DNA of 7,527 nt from an uncultured Caulobacteraceae bacterium (lineage in GTDB: Bacteria; Pseudomonadota; Alphaproteobacteria; Caulobacterales; Caulobacteraceae): the NCBI GenBank assembly GCA_937910255.1, contig CALEOQ010000440.1, positions 1 through 7,527 of the forward strand, in the 5' to 3' direction. The position numbers were made by a program, and so were the translations under genes. The notes beneath the pieces are model-generated. The model was not told the DNA's origin and did no database searches. It worked only from the letters and a program-made list of their open reading frames with translations. Numbering within the stretch: the first letter of the stretch is position 1; each line of letters starts with the position of its first letter. Shown piece by piece: positions 1 to 5,894 of the stretch.

Positions 1-479
1 GGGGCGACCGCCGGAGCCCACGCCCTTCCCCACCCGGACGCCCTCCGGGGCTGGGGGGGCCCCGGACCCGCCGGGGCCTGGCCCAGGCGGTGACCTTCGT
101 CACCGGCCACGCGGCCAAGGGCGAGGAGCCGGACCTGGACTGGGAGAGCCTGGCCAAGCCGAACCAGACGGTGGTCATCTATATGGGTGTGTCGACGGCC
201 GCAGGCGTCGCCCGCAGGCTGACACAGGCCGGCCGTAACCCCGCCACGCCAGCGCTTATAGTCGAGAACGCCAGCCGGGCCGACGAGCGTCGCATCGTCA
301 CCCGTCTGGACGGTTTGGCTGACGCCGCGGCGGCGCTGAAAGGACCAGCGCTTCTGATCGTCGGCGAATCGATGGCTCTGGCCATGGCGGGCGAGCCTGG
401 TGCAGGTGAGGCTGCGGCTGGCGAACCCGGCCAGGTGAGACAGATTGAGGCTCGCGCCGTCGAGCTGGGAGGCAAGTGA
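1..479 (+). CDS. cysG: Siroheme synthase / uroporphyrinogen-III C-methyltransferase, C-terminal part
   Basis: This is the end of an SAM-dependent uroporphyrinogen-III C-methyltransferase, which makes precorrin-2 for siroheme, the cofactor of the sulfite reductase encoded downstream. From base 66 the frame reads TRRGLAQAVTFVTGH, followed by DLDWESLA, QTVVIYMGV and GPALLIVGE. These are hallmark segments of the C-terminal half of this family. The gene runs off the left edge, so I cannot tell whether it is full CysG (with the Met8p-like dehydrogenase/ferrochelatase domain) or a stand-alone CobA-type enzyme. The first bases (about 4-30) read family-like residues ATAGAHALP in a different frame, so the frame is broken between about 31 and 65, probably by sequence error at the contig end. 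After GESMALAMAG there is a Gly/Ala/Glu-rich tail of about 30 residues that I do not recognise from the family. The TGA stop at 477-479 lies one base before the next ATG. Confidence 0.88.
   Translation, partial: GDRRSPRPSPPGRPPGLGGPRTRRGLAQAVTFVTGHAAKGEEPDLDWESLAKPNQTVVIYMGVSTAAGVARRLTQAGRNPATPALIVENASRADERRIVTRLDGLADAAAALKGPALLIVGESMALAMAGEPGAGEAAAGEPGQVRQIEARAVELGGK
31..65. other. Anomalous G/C-only block that breaks the cysG frame
   Basis: Family-like residues are read in frame 1 up to about base 30 (GAHALP) and in frame 3 from base 66 (TRRGLAQAV). In related methyltransferases these two segments are nearly adjacent. The intervening ~35 bases contain a GGGGGGG run and CCCC/GGGG blocks, fit neither frame, and contain ACCCGG, resembling the ACCCGCCGG that follows. 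I read this as an insertion or miscalls at a low-coverage contig end. A genuine frameshift mutation is less likely. Confidence 0.55.
390..439 (+). repeat. Imperfect ~30-base tandem duplication in the cysG tail
   Basis: GGCGAGCCTGGTGCAGGTG at 390 recurs as GGCGAACCCGGCCAGGTG at 420, with a few substitutions and one missing base. It lies in the Gly/Ala/Glu-rich C-terminal tail of cysG, encoding GEPGAGE and then GEPGQVR. It looks like a short slippage-type duplication in a non-catalytic tail. Confidence 0.4.
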
Positions 480-480
480 G

Positions 481-840
481 ATGAAGGCCCTGACCGCCAA
501 CCGCCTGATCGACGGCGATGTCGTCTTCTGGAAGGCCGGCAAGTGGGTCGAGCGTTTTGCTGACGCCGATCTGTTTGACGACGCCGCGGCCGCCGAACTC
601 GCCGAGGGGCAGGCCAAGTCGCAACCCACTGTCGTGATCGACCCCTATCTGATCGACCTGATGGAATCCGACGGTCTGTGGGCGCCGCTCAGCTATCGCG
701 AGCGCATCCGGGCGCTCGGCCCCACCAACCATCCGACCCACGGCAAGCAGGCCGAGGGCGGCGAGATGATCGAGGCCCTGATGCACGCCGACGGCGCCGC
801 GCGCTCCAGCGGTCGCGTCAACCTGATCAAGCGTAAGTAA
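481..840 (+). CDS. DUF2849 domain protein of the sulfite-reduction operon
   Basis: A 119-residue soluble protein with no signal peptide or membrane segment. I assign it to DUF2849 from its start (MKALTANRLIDGDVVFW), the central VVIDPYLIDL (residues 51-60) and RERIRALGPTNHP (73-85), plus its place between cysG and cysI, where members of this family commonly sit in alphaproteobacteria. It has no cysteines, so it is not itself an iron-sulfur or thiol redox protein. Its biochemical role is unknown; linkage suggests an accessory role for sulfite reductase or siroheme handling, which is inference. The ATG at 481 is chosen over an in-frame GTG at 445 because GGGAGG at 467-472 lies eight bases upstream and the cysG stop is one base away. 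The C-terminus is basic (LIKRK). Confidence 0.85.
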   Translation: MKALTANRLIDGDVVFWKAGKWVERFADADLFDDAAAAELAEGQAKSQPTVVIDPYLIDLMESDGLWAPLSYRERIRALGPTNHPTHGKQAEGGEMIEALMHADGAARSSGRVNLIKRK

Positions 841-845
841 GGAGG
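839..845 (+). promoter_or_regulatory. Ribosome binding site of cysI
   Basis: AAGGAGG lies six bases before the cysI ATG at 852. Its first two bases are the last two of the DUF2849 TAA stop. The same seven-base site with the same spacing precedes the DUF934 gene and cysH. Confidence 0.8.
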
Positions 846-851
846 CGCGGG

Positions 852-2507
852 ATGTACCAGTACGACACCCTCGACAAAGAGATCGTCGCCGACCGCTCGC
901 GCGAATTCCGCGAGCAGGTGGGCCGTCGCCTGGCCGGCGAGCTGAGCGAAGACCAGTTCAAGCCCCTGCGCCTGATGAACGGCCTCTATCTGCAGCTGCA
1001 CGCCTACATGCTGCGGATCGCCGTGCCCTATGGCTCGCTGAATTCCCGGCAGATGCGCAAGCTGGCCTATATCGGCCGCACCTATGACCGCGGCTATGGC
1101 CACTTCACCACCCGCCAGAACCTGCAGTTCCACTGGATCAAGCTGCGGGACACCCCCGACATCCTCGACCACCTGGCCGAGGTGGACATGCACGCCATCC
1201 AGACCAGCGGCAACTGCATCCGCAATGTGACCTCCGACCCCTATGCCGGCGCCACCGCCGAGGAGCTGGACGATCCGCGGGTCTGGTCCGAGGCGATCCG
1301 CCAGTGGTCGAGCCTGCACCCGGAATTCTCGTTCCTGCCGCGCAAGTTCAAGATCGCCATCACCGCGGCGCCCAAGGACCGCACGGCGGCCAAGGTGCAC
1401 GATATCGGCCTGATGATCCGCCGCGGTCGCGACGGCCAGCTGGGCTTCGAAGTGGTGGTCGGCGGCGGCCTGGGCCGCACCCCCTATGTGGGCCCGACCA
1501 TCACCGAGTTCCTGCCGGCCAACCGGCTGTTCTCGTACCTGGAGGCGATCCTGCGGGTCTATAACCGCCATGGCCGCCGGGACAATCTCTACAAGGCCCG
1601 GATCAAGATCCTGGTGGCGGCCCTGGGGGCCGAGGAGTTCGCCCGTCAGGTGGCCGAGGAATGGGCCAAGATCGGCCCGGAGGGCGACCTGCCCGACACC
1701 GAACTGGCCCGCATCCGCGGCGCCTTCGCCAAGACCGCCTTCGAATCCCTGCCGGCGGTGTCGGAAACCTTCGAGGCGGCCAAGGCCGCCGATCCGGCCC
1801 TGGCCCGTTTCGCCCGCAACAACCTGCGGGCGCACAAGAAGCCGGGCTACGCCATCGTCGAGATCTCGCTGAAGACCGTGGGCGAGACCCCCGGCGATGC
1901 GACCTCGGATCAGATGGACGTGGTCGCCGACCTGGCCGAGCGTTTCGGCCAGGACGACATCCGGGTGACCCACGAGCAGAACCTCGTCCTGCCGCATATC
2001 CGGCTGGACGACATGCCCGAGGTGTTCGCCAAGCTGCAGGCCGTGGGCCTGGCCAGCGCCAATGTGAACCTGATCTCCGACATCATCGCCTGCCCGGGGC
2101 TGGACTACTGCGCCCTGGCCAACGCCCGGGCGATCCCCGTGGCCCAGCAGATCGCCCAGACCTTCGCCGACCAGGAGAAGGCCGAGGCCATCGGCGAGCT
2201 GAAGATCAAGATCAGCGGCTGCATCAACGCCTGCGGCCACCACCATGTGGGCCACATCGGCATCCTGGGCGTCGATAAGAAGGGCGAGGAGTTCTACCAG
2301 CTGACCCTGGGGGGCTCCGGCGCCGAGGACGCCTCGGTGGGCAAGATGCTCGGCCCGGCATTGCCTTACGACAAGGTGGCCGCCGCCATCGACACCCTTG
2401 TCGAGGTCTATCTGCGAGAGCGCCAGGACGGCGAACGCTTCCTCGACACCTATCGCCGCACCGGCGTCGAACCCTTCAAGGAGGCCGTCTATGCCGACGC
2501 TCATTGA
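852..2507 (+). CDS. cysI: Siroheme-[4Fe-4S] assimilatory sulfite (nitrite/sulfite) reductase
   Basis: A 551-residue cytoplasmic enzyme of the nitrite/sulfite reductase family, full length, that catalyses the six-electron reduction of sulfite to sulfide. The N-terminal ferredoxin-like half shows RQNLQFHWI and TSGNCIRNVTSDPYAG (from about residue 118). The C-terminal half has the cofactor ligands in the standard C-X5-C and C-X3-C arrangement: C414 and C420 in CPGLDYC, C457 and C461 in SGCINACGHHHVG. These bind the [4Fe-4S] cluster, with one Cys bridging to siroheme iron. The neighbours cysG (siroheme), cysH (sulfite supply) and fpr favour sulfite over nitrite as substrate. No cysJ flavoprotein gene is present, so a ferredoxin donor is likely, by inference. 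The last 17 bases overlap the next gene in another frame. Confidence 0.95.
   Translation: MYQYDTLDKEIVADRSREFREQVGRRLAGELSEDQFKPLRLMNGLYLQLHAYMLRIAVPYGSLNSRQMRKLAYIGRTYDRGYGHFTTRQNLQFHWIKLRDTPDILDHLAEVDMHAIQTSGNCIRNVTSDPYAGATAEELDDPRVWSEAIRQWSSLHPEFSFLPRKFKIAITAAPKDRTAAKVHDIGLMIRRGRDGQLGFEVVVGGGLGRTPYVGPTITEFLPANRLFSYLEAILRVYNRHGRRDNLYKARIKILVAALGAEEFARQVAEEWAKIGPEGDLPDTELARIRGAFAKTAFESLPAVSETFEAAKAADPALARFARNNLRAHKKPGYAIVEISLKTVGETPGDATSDQMDVVADLAERFGQDDIRVTHEQNLVLPHIRLDDMPEVFAKLQAVGLASANVNLISDIIACPGLDYCALANARAIPVAQQIAQTFADQEKAEAIGELKIKISGCINACGHHHVGHIGILGVDKKGEEFYQLTLGGSGAEDASVGKMLGPALPYDKVAAAIDTLVEVYLRERQDGERFLDTYRRTGVEPFKEAVYADAH
2478..2484 (+). promoter_or_regulatory. Ribosome binding site of the DUF934 gene, inside cysI
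   Basis: AAGGAGG ends six bases before the ATG at 2491 and lies within the last codons of cysI (encoding FKEA). It fixes the DUF934 start inside cysI and rules out an in-frame start further upstream. Ribosomes finishing cysI would pass over it, so translational coupling is likely. Confidence 0.8.
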
Positions 2508-2994
2508 GCTCGACGCCGGCCGCTTCGTGCTGGCCAACGATCCTTTCACCGCCGTGGCGGACGACGAGGGCCTGCCCCTGGGCGACGTGATCATCTCGTT
2601 CACCCGCTTCCAGGCCGAGGGCGATCGCCTGCTGGCCGAGGGCCGGGCGGTCGGCGTGCGGCTGGAGCCGGACGAGGAGGTCGAGGCCCTGGCCTATGAC
2701 CTGCCGCGCATCAGCCTGGTGGCGGTGGCCTTTCCCAAGTTCCGCGACGGCCGGGGCTTCACCTCCGCGCGACTGTTGCGCGAGCGGTTCGACTACGCCG
2801 GCGAGGTCCGCGCCGTGGGCGATGTCTTCCGCGAGCAGGCCGGCTTCATGGTCCGCTGCGGCTTTGACGCCTTCGAGCCGTCCGACGGTTCGACCCCGGA
2901 CATCTGGGCGCATGCCGTCAGCCGGCATCGCCACGTTTATCAACGCGCCGCCGACGCCCGTGCGCCGGCCTTTCTGGAGCGTGAAGGAGGGTGA
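2491..2994 (+). CDS. DUF934 protein, sulfite-reduction accessory
   Basis: A 167-residue soluble protein recognised as DUF934 from its conserved core: FPKFRDGRGF (residues 81-90), SARLLRERFDYAGEVRAVGD (92-111) and FMVRCGFDAFE (119-129). Members are typically encoded between cysI and cysH in alpha-, beta- and gammaproteobacteria, and some automated annotations call them oxidoreductases probably involved in sulfite reduction; I know of no demonstrated activity. Only one cysteine (C123) is present, in a conserved position, so the protein cannot hold a classical multi-Cys cluster by itself. It has no signal peptide or membrane helix. The start overlaps cysI by 17 bases, and the stop (2992-2994) lies two bases before the cysH ATG, indicating tight co-translation with both enzymes. 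Family assignment is firm; function is not. Confidence 0.88.
   Translation: MPTLIELDAGRFVLANDPFTAVADDEGLPLGDVIISFTRFQAEGDRLLAEGRAVGVRLEPDEEVEALAYDLPRISLVAVAFPKFRDGRGFTSARLLRERFDYAGEVRAVGDVFREQAGFMVRCGFDAFEPSDGSTPDIWAHAVSRHRHVYQRAADARAPAFLEREGG
2984..2990 (+). promoter_or_regulatory. Ribosome binding site of cysH
   Basis: AAGGAGG lies six bases before ATG 2997 and directly abuts a GTG at 2991. The spacing makes 2997 the real start and excludes the GTG. Confidence 0.8.
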
Positions 2995-2996
2995 CC

Positions 2997-3752
2997 ATGG
3001 CCTATGATCAGACCGATCGGCCATCGATCGCAGACCGGCTGGACGCTGAACTGCGCCACGCCGAACCGACCGAAATCATCGCCGCGGCGCACCGCGAGTT
3101 CGGCGACAAGCTGGCCATGGTTTCGTCCTTCGGGGCGGAGTCGGCGGTGCTGCTGCATCTGGCCGCCCAGGTCAGCAAGGACATTCCGATTCTGTTTCTG
3201 GACACCGGCATGCTCTTTGGCCAGACCCTGGACTATCGGCGCAACCTGGCGGCGCAGCTGGGCCTGACCGATGTGCGCGACCTGCGTCCGCACTATCAGG
3301 ACCTGGCGGTGGCTGATCCCGAGGCCAAGCTCTGGAAGACCGACGTGGATGGTTGCTGCCATATCCGCAAGGTCCTGCCGCTGGACCGGGCGCTCGGCGA
3401 ATTCGACGCCTGGATCACCGGGCGCAAGCGCTTCCATGGGGGCGATCGGCTGTCCCTGCGGGTGGTCGAGGAGGCCGACCCGCACGTGAAGTTCAACCCC
3501 CTGGCCAACTGGGGCAAGGAAGACCTGGACGCCTATGTCCAGGCCCACGACCTGCCGGCCCATCCCCTGGTGGCGCAAGGCTTCCCGTCCATCGGCTGCT
3601 GGCCGTGCACCTCGCCGGTCGAGGATGGTCAGGATGTCCGCGCCGGGCGCTGGCAGGGTTCGCAAAAGAGCGAATGCGGCATACATGTCGCCCGCGCGCC
3701 CGGGATCACGACGGCCGCTGGCGGATCAGCCAATGTCGGCGGCGACATCTGA
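2997..3752 (+). CDS. cysH: Assimilatory (phospho)adenylyl-sulfate reductase, iron-sulfur type
   Basis: A 251-residue cytoplasmic enzyme that reduces APS or PAPS to sulfite with a thiol donor (thioredoxin or glutaredoxin), feeding CysI. The PP-loop motif SSFGAESAVLL (about residues 43-53) binds the nucleotide, and LFLDTGMLF follows. Two cysteine pairs, C120-C121 (DGCCHIRK) and C201/C204 (GCWPC), form the [4Fe-4S] site, and the catalytic C227 sits in KSECGIH. E. coli-type PAPS reductases lack the two pairs; enzymes that have them mostly use APS, so APS is the more likely substrate. I cannot decide this from motifs alone, as some cluster-bearing members accept PAPS. After ECGIH comes an unusual Gly/Ala-rich tail of about 21 residues. 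The stop lies within the first copy of a 17-base repeat. Confidence 0.94.
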   Translation: MAYDQTDRPSIADRLDAELRHAEPTEIIAAAHREFGDKLAMVSSFGAESAVLLHLAAQVSKDIPILFLDTGMLFGQTLDYRRNLAAQLGLTDVRDLRPHYQDLAVADPEAKLWKTDVDGCCHIRKVLPLDRALGEFDAWITGRKRFHGGDRLSLRVVEEADPHVKFNPLANWGKEDLDAYVQAHDLPAHPLVAQGFPSIGCWPCTSPVEDGQDVRAGRWQGSQKSECGIHVARAPGITTAAGGSANVGGDI

Positions 3753-3778
3753 TCTGCGCCTACATCTGATCGGCGCTC
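3745..3778 (+). repeat. Two-copy 17-base tandem repeat at the cysH end
   Basis: ACATCTGATCTGCGCCT (3745-3761) is followed immediately by ACATCTGATCGGCGCTC (3762-3778). The first ten bases are identical and 14 of the first 15 match. The first copy carries the cysH TGA stop (3750-3752); the second is in the gap before fpr. It may be a local duplication or a direct-repeat binding site; the sequence does not decide between these. Confidence 0.7.
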
Positions 3779-3790
3779 CGGCGGGGCGCC
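3772..3790 (+). other. Short GC hairpin between cysH and fpr
   Basis: GGCGC (3772-3776) can pair with GCGCC (3786-3790) around a nine-base loop. There is no T-run afterwards (TGAATAGAAA follows), so it is not a standard intrinsic terminator. At most it could attenuate read-through into fpr or stabilise the cysH message end. Confidence 0.3.
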
Positions 3791-3809
3791 TGAATAGAAA
3801 GACGACGTA

Positions 3810-4622
3810 ATGACTGATGTGACCGTGGCCGCGCCGGCGCCCAAGAAGGCCGGCGCCTTCCATCTGGAAACCGTGACCTGGGTCCAGCATTGGACCGACA
3901 GCCTGTTCTCGTTCCGCACCACCCGCGATCCGTCCCTGCGGTTCTCCAGCGGCCAGTTCGTGATGGTCGGCCTGGAAGTGGACGGCAAGCCGCTGCTGCG
4001 GGCCTATTCCATCGCCAGCCCCGCCTGGCACGAGGAGCTGGAATTCTATTCCATCAAGGTGCCGGACGGCCCGCTGACCTCGCGGCTGCAGAAGATCCAG
4101 GTGGGCGACCAGGTGCTGATCGGCCGCAAGCCTACCGGCACGCTGGTGCTGGACGGCCTAAAGCCCGGCAAGCGGCTTTACATGCTGGGCACCGGCACGG
4201 GTCTGGCCCCCTGGCTGTCGCTGGCCCGCGACCCCGAAGTCTATGAGCGGTTTGATGAGGCGATCGTCACCCACACTGTGCGCAATGTGGCCGATCTGAA
4301 CTATCGCGAGCTGTTCGAGGAAGACCTGGCCAAGGACGAAATCCTCTCCGAGGTGGTCGGCGACAAGCTGCGCTACTACCCAACCGTCACGCGGGAGCCG
4401 TTCAAGACCCAGGGCCGGATCACCGACCTGATCGCCTCGGGCAAGCTGTTCGAGGATCTGGGGGTTCCGCCGCTGGACCCGGCCGTGGACCGGCTGATGC
4501 TCTGCGGAGGTCCGGGGGTGCTCGCCGATCTGAAGGCCATGCTGATCGCGCGCGGTTTCGAGGAGGGCTCCATCGCCAAGCCGGGCGACTTCGTGCTGGA
4601 AAAGGCCTTCGTCGAGACCTGA
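3810..4622 (+). CDS. fpr: Ferredoxin-NADP+ reductase
   Basis: A 270-residue bacterial FAD-dependent ferredoxin/flavodoxin-NADP+ reductase. The FAD domain shows RAYSIASP (residues 64-71), and the NADP domain shows GTGTGLAPW (127-135) and LCGGPGVL (231-238). It ends in AFVET, the C-terminal extension seen in the Rhodobacter/Azotobacter-type bacterial enzymes, which replaces the terminal aromatic of plant-type ones. CGGP stands where CGSP or CGNP is more usual. It moves electrons between NADPH and ferredoxin in the cytoplasm. Its position after cysH, and the absence of cysJ, suggest it feeds sulfite reductase, though such enzymes also serve oxidative-stress and other roles. Unlike the upstream genes it has only a weak purine stretch (AGAAAGACGACGT) before the ATG and a 57-base leader, so its expression may be partly uncoupled. 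Confidence 0.93.
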   Translation: MTDVTVAAPAPKKAGAFHLETVTWVQHWTDSLFSFRTTRDPSLRFSSGQFVMVGLEVDGKPLLRAYSIASPAWHEELEFYSIKVPDGPLTSRLQKIQVGDQVLIGRKPTGTLVLDGLKPGKRLYMLGTGTGLAPWLSLARDPEVYERFDEAIVTHTVRNVADLNYRELFEEDLAKDEILSEVVGDKLRYYPTVTREPFKTQGRITDLIASGKLFEDLGVPPLDPAVDRLMLCGGPGVLADLKAMLIARGFEEGSIAKPGDFVLEKAFVET

Positions 4623-5174
4623 TCAGACGACGGCGTCGAGGATGAAGCCGACGCGGCGTTCCACACTGAACCGCGGCAGTTCAATCAGGCGATAGCCCCG
4701 GTCGACATAGGCCTGGGTCACGGCGTCATAGGTGCGGACCGCCTGCGCCCAGTCCTGCTTGCGTTCGGCGTCCTGGGCGTAGATCTGCCGCCAGGGCGGC
4801 GCGGCGAAGACCAGGTCGGCGTATCGCGCGCGCTCGATCGCCCCCAACGCCGAGGTCGGCGGGCTCAGCCCCTCGAGGGCCGCGTAACCCAGCAGGTCTG
4901 GCAGGCCCCGGTCGAAGAAGGCGCGGCCGCCGGTCGCCGAGGCGGCGTGGTAGGCCGCCAGATCCCGCTCGAACATGGCCTGCCAATAGGCGTCGCGGTC
5001 CGCCCAGGGCAGCGCGGCGCCGCCAGCGGCGCGCTGCGCGCGGATCACCGCCCGACCGGCCTCATCGACGCAGGCTTCGCCCCGCGCACGCAGGTGTTCG
5101 ATCAGGGTCGTCTTGCCCGCGCCGGGGCCGCCGGTAATGACGAACAGCAGTTTCGGGAACAATGTTTGGGGCAT
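4623..5174 (-). CDS. Small P-loop ATPase/kinase-like protein, AAA_28 type
   Basis: A 183-residue cytoplasmic nucleotide-binding protein. Residues 9-14 form a hydrophobic strand (LLFVIT) leading into the Walker A GGPGAGKTT (15-23). A second conserved segment, FFDRGLPDLLGY (86-97), resembles the signature of the AAA_28 group of predicted ATPases/kinases, and VFAAPPW (122-128) follows in the usual place. The whole protein is essentially this one domain. The substrate is unknown; relatives include NadR-like nucleoside kinases, so phosphotransfer is possible but unproven. The ATG at 5174 has AGGAGA six bases upstream on this strand. It lies 68 bases downstream of the 3D-domain gene and may be co-transcribed with it. 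Its TGA abuts the fpr stop with no bases between. Confidence 0.85.
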   Translation of the reverse strand: MPQTLFPKLLFVITGGPGAGKTTLIEHLRARGEACVDEAGRAVIRAQRAAGGAALPWADRDAYWQAMFERDLAAYHAASATGGRAFFDRGLPDLLGYAALEGLSPPTSALGAIERARYADLVFAAPPWRQIYAQDAERKQDWAQAVRTYDAVTQAYVDRGYRLIELPRFSVERRVGFILDAVV

Positions 5175-5242
5175 GCGTCTTCTCCTCGGGAACGGGCCGA
5201 ATACGGATCGTCAGGAGAAGATGCCGCTCGCGCGCGGCCGGC

Positions 5243-5725
5243 CTATTTGCCGGGAGGGCAGCCCTTGAATTCGCCGACCTTGGTGACGGTCAGCTCCGAC
5301 AGGTTCAGGGGCATCATCGGCGCCATGGACGAGCGCCCATGACCGGTGAAGAGATCGATCTTCTCGCCCTTGATCGCGCCGCCCACGTCCGAGGCGTACC
5401 AGTAGCCATCGTGCACGCCGCCGTCGGGCATGGGCAGGCCGACGGTCTCCTTGATGAACAGGACGGTGCGGCGGGGGATCAGCTTCTTGTCGATGGCCGC
5501 GGTGCGCATGGCGACCACCTTGCAGCCCAGGGAGTCCAGCGCGCCCACGCCCGCGGCGCCCGCGTGATAGAGGGTGGCCCGCATTCTGTAGGCCGGCGTG
5601 CCGGGGAGCCCGCCGGTCATCGCGCCCACAATCAGATCGCCGATCGGATCGCTCGTCGCGGCCTGGGAGCTGGAAGCCAGGGCCAGGAGGGGTAGAGCCG
5701 CCAGGGCGGCGAGGCGGCGTCGCAT
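5243..5725 (-). CDS. Exported 3D-domain protein
   Basis: A 160-residue protein starting MRRR followed by a hydrophobic stretch (LAALAALPLLALA) and SSSQA|AT, a clear Sec-type signal peptide cleaved near residue 22, so it should act in the periplasm. The C-terminal half is a 3D domain, named for three aspartates: D79 in AIDKKLIP, D113 in SDVGGAIKG and D124 in KIDLF. This double-psi-beta-barrel fold is shared with MltA-type lytic transglycosylases, so cell-wall binding or cleavage is possible but unproven; the rest of MltA is missing. C68 and C156 could form a disulfide. The Met at 5725 is preferred over the ATG at 5800 because the extra 25 residues would sit before the signal peptide. The upstream AGGA is rather distant (about 11 bases), so the start is good but not certain. 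Confidence 0.84.
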   Translation of the reverse strand: MRRRLAALAALPLLALASSSQAATSDPIGDLIVGAMTGGLPGTPAYRMRATLYHAGAAGVGALDSLGCKVVAMRTAAIDKKLIPRRTVLFIKETVGLPMPDGGVHDGYWYASDVGGAIKGEKIDLFTGHGRSSMAPMMPLNLSELTVTKVGEFKGCPPGK

Positions 5726-5894
5726 GGCGGCGTCATCCTGCGTCGTGAAGCTGGTGAGCCGTTGCGTAGCCGGGTCGAGCCGGCCTCGCAAGCCGTTCAA
5801 TTGAGGTCTTCTTGCGGCAAGCGGAGTCGAACAGGCTTGGCGCCCCGATCAGGTCAGGTATCAGCAGCCTTGCGTGCAGTCAGGGAGCGGCGCG
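5726..5894. promoter_or_regulatory. Divergent intergenic region
   Basis: These 169 bases separate the minus-strand 3D-domain gene from the plus-strand GST gene and must hold promoters for both units. On the minus strand TTGCGA (5788-5793) and TACGCA, with a 17-base spacer, form a weak sigma-70-like pair. No convincing plus-strand pair was found. I see no strong operator-like palindrome, hairpin with T-run, or small gene with a ribosome site. Confidence 0.4.
5882..5887 (+). promoter_or_regulatory. Ribosome binding site of the GST gene
   Basis: AGGGAG lies seven bases before ATG 5895. This favours 5895 over an in-frame GTG at 5874, which would add seven residues (ending SGSGA) that do not belong to the thioredoxin fold. 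Confidence 0.7.

Noticed and set aside
445..480. GTG start giving DUF2849 an extra 12 residues
   Set aside because: It lies inside cysG without a suitable ribosome site; the ATG at 481 has GGGAGG at the right distance and begins the family-like sequence.
693..2603. A 636-codon open frame on the minus strand opposite cysI
   Set aside because: It is a shadow of high-GC codon bias: its composition is Gly/Val/Leu/Asp-rich without a recognisable domain, and it lies wholly opposite DUF2849, cysI and the DUF934 start, which have clear families and ribosome sites.
2940..3686. A 248-codon minus-strand frame opposite cysH
   Set aside because: It is a compositional shadow of cysH with no domain or ribosome site.
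3772..3800. Intrinsic terminator after cysH
   Set aside because: The hairpin has a five-pair stem and a nine-base loop and is followed by TGAATAGAAA, with no T-run.
3726..4031. Minus-strand frames spanning the cysH-fpr gap
   Set aside because: They overlap two firmly identified genes, have no family resemblance, and their composition mirrors the opposite strand.
5726..5800. Upstream ATG at 5800 for the 3D-domain gene
   Set aside because: It would place 25 polar residues before an obvious signal peptide; the Met at 5725 starts directly with MRRR and the hydrophobic core.
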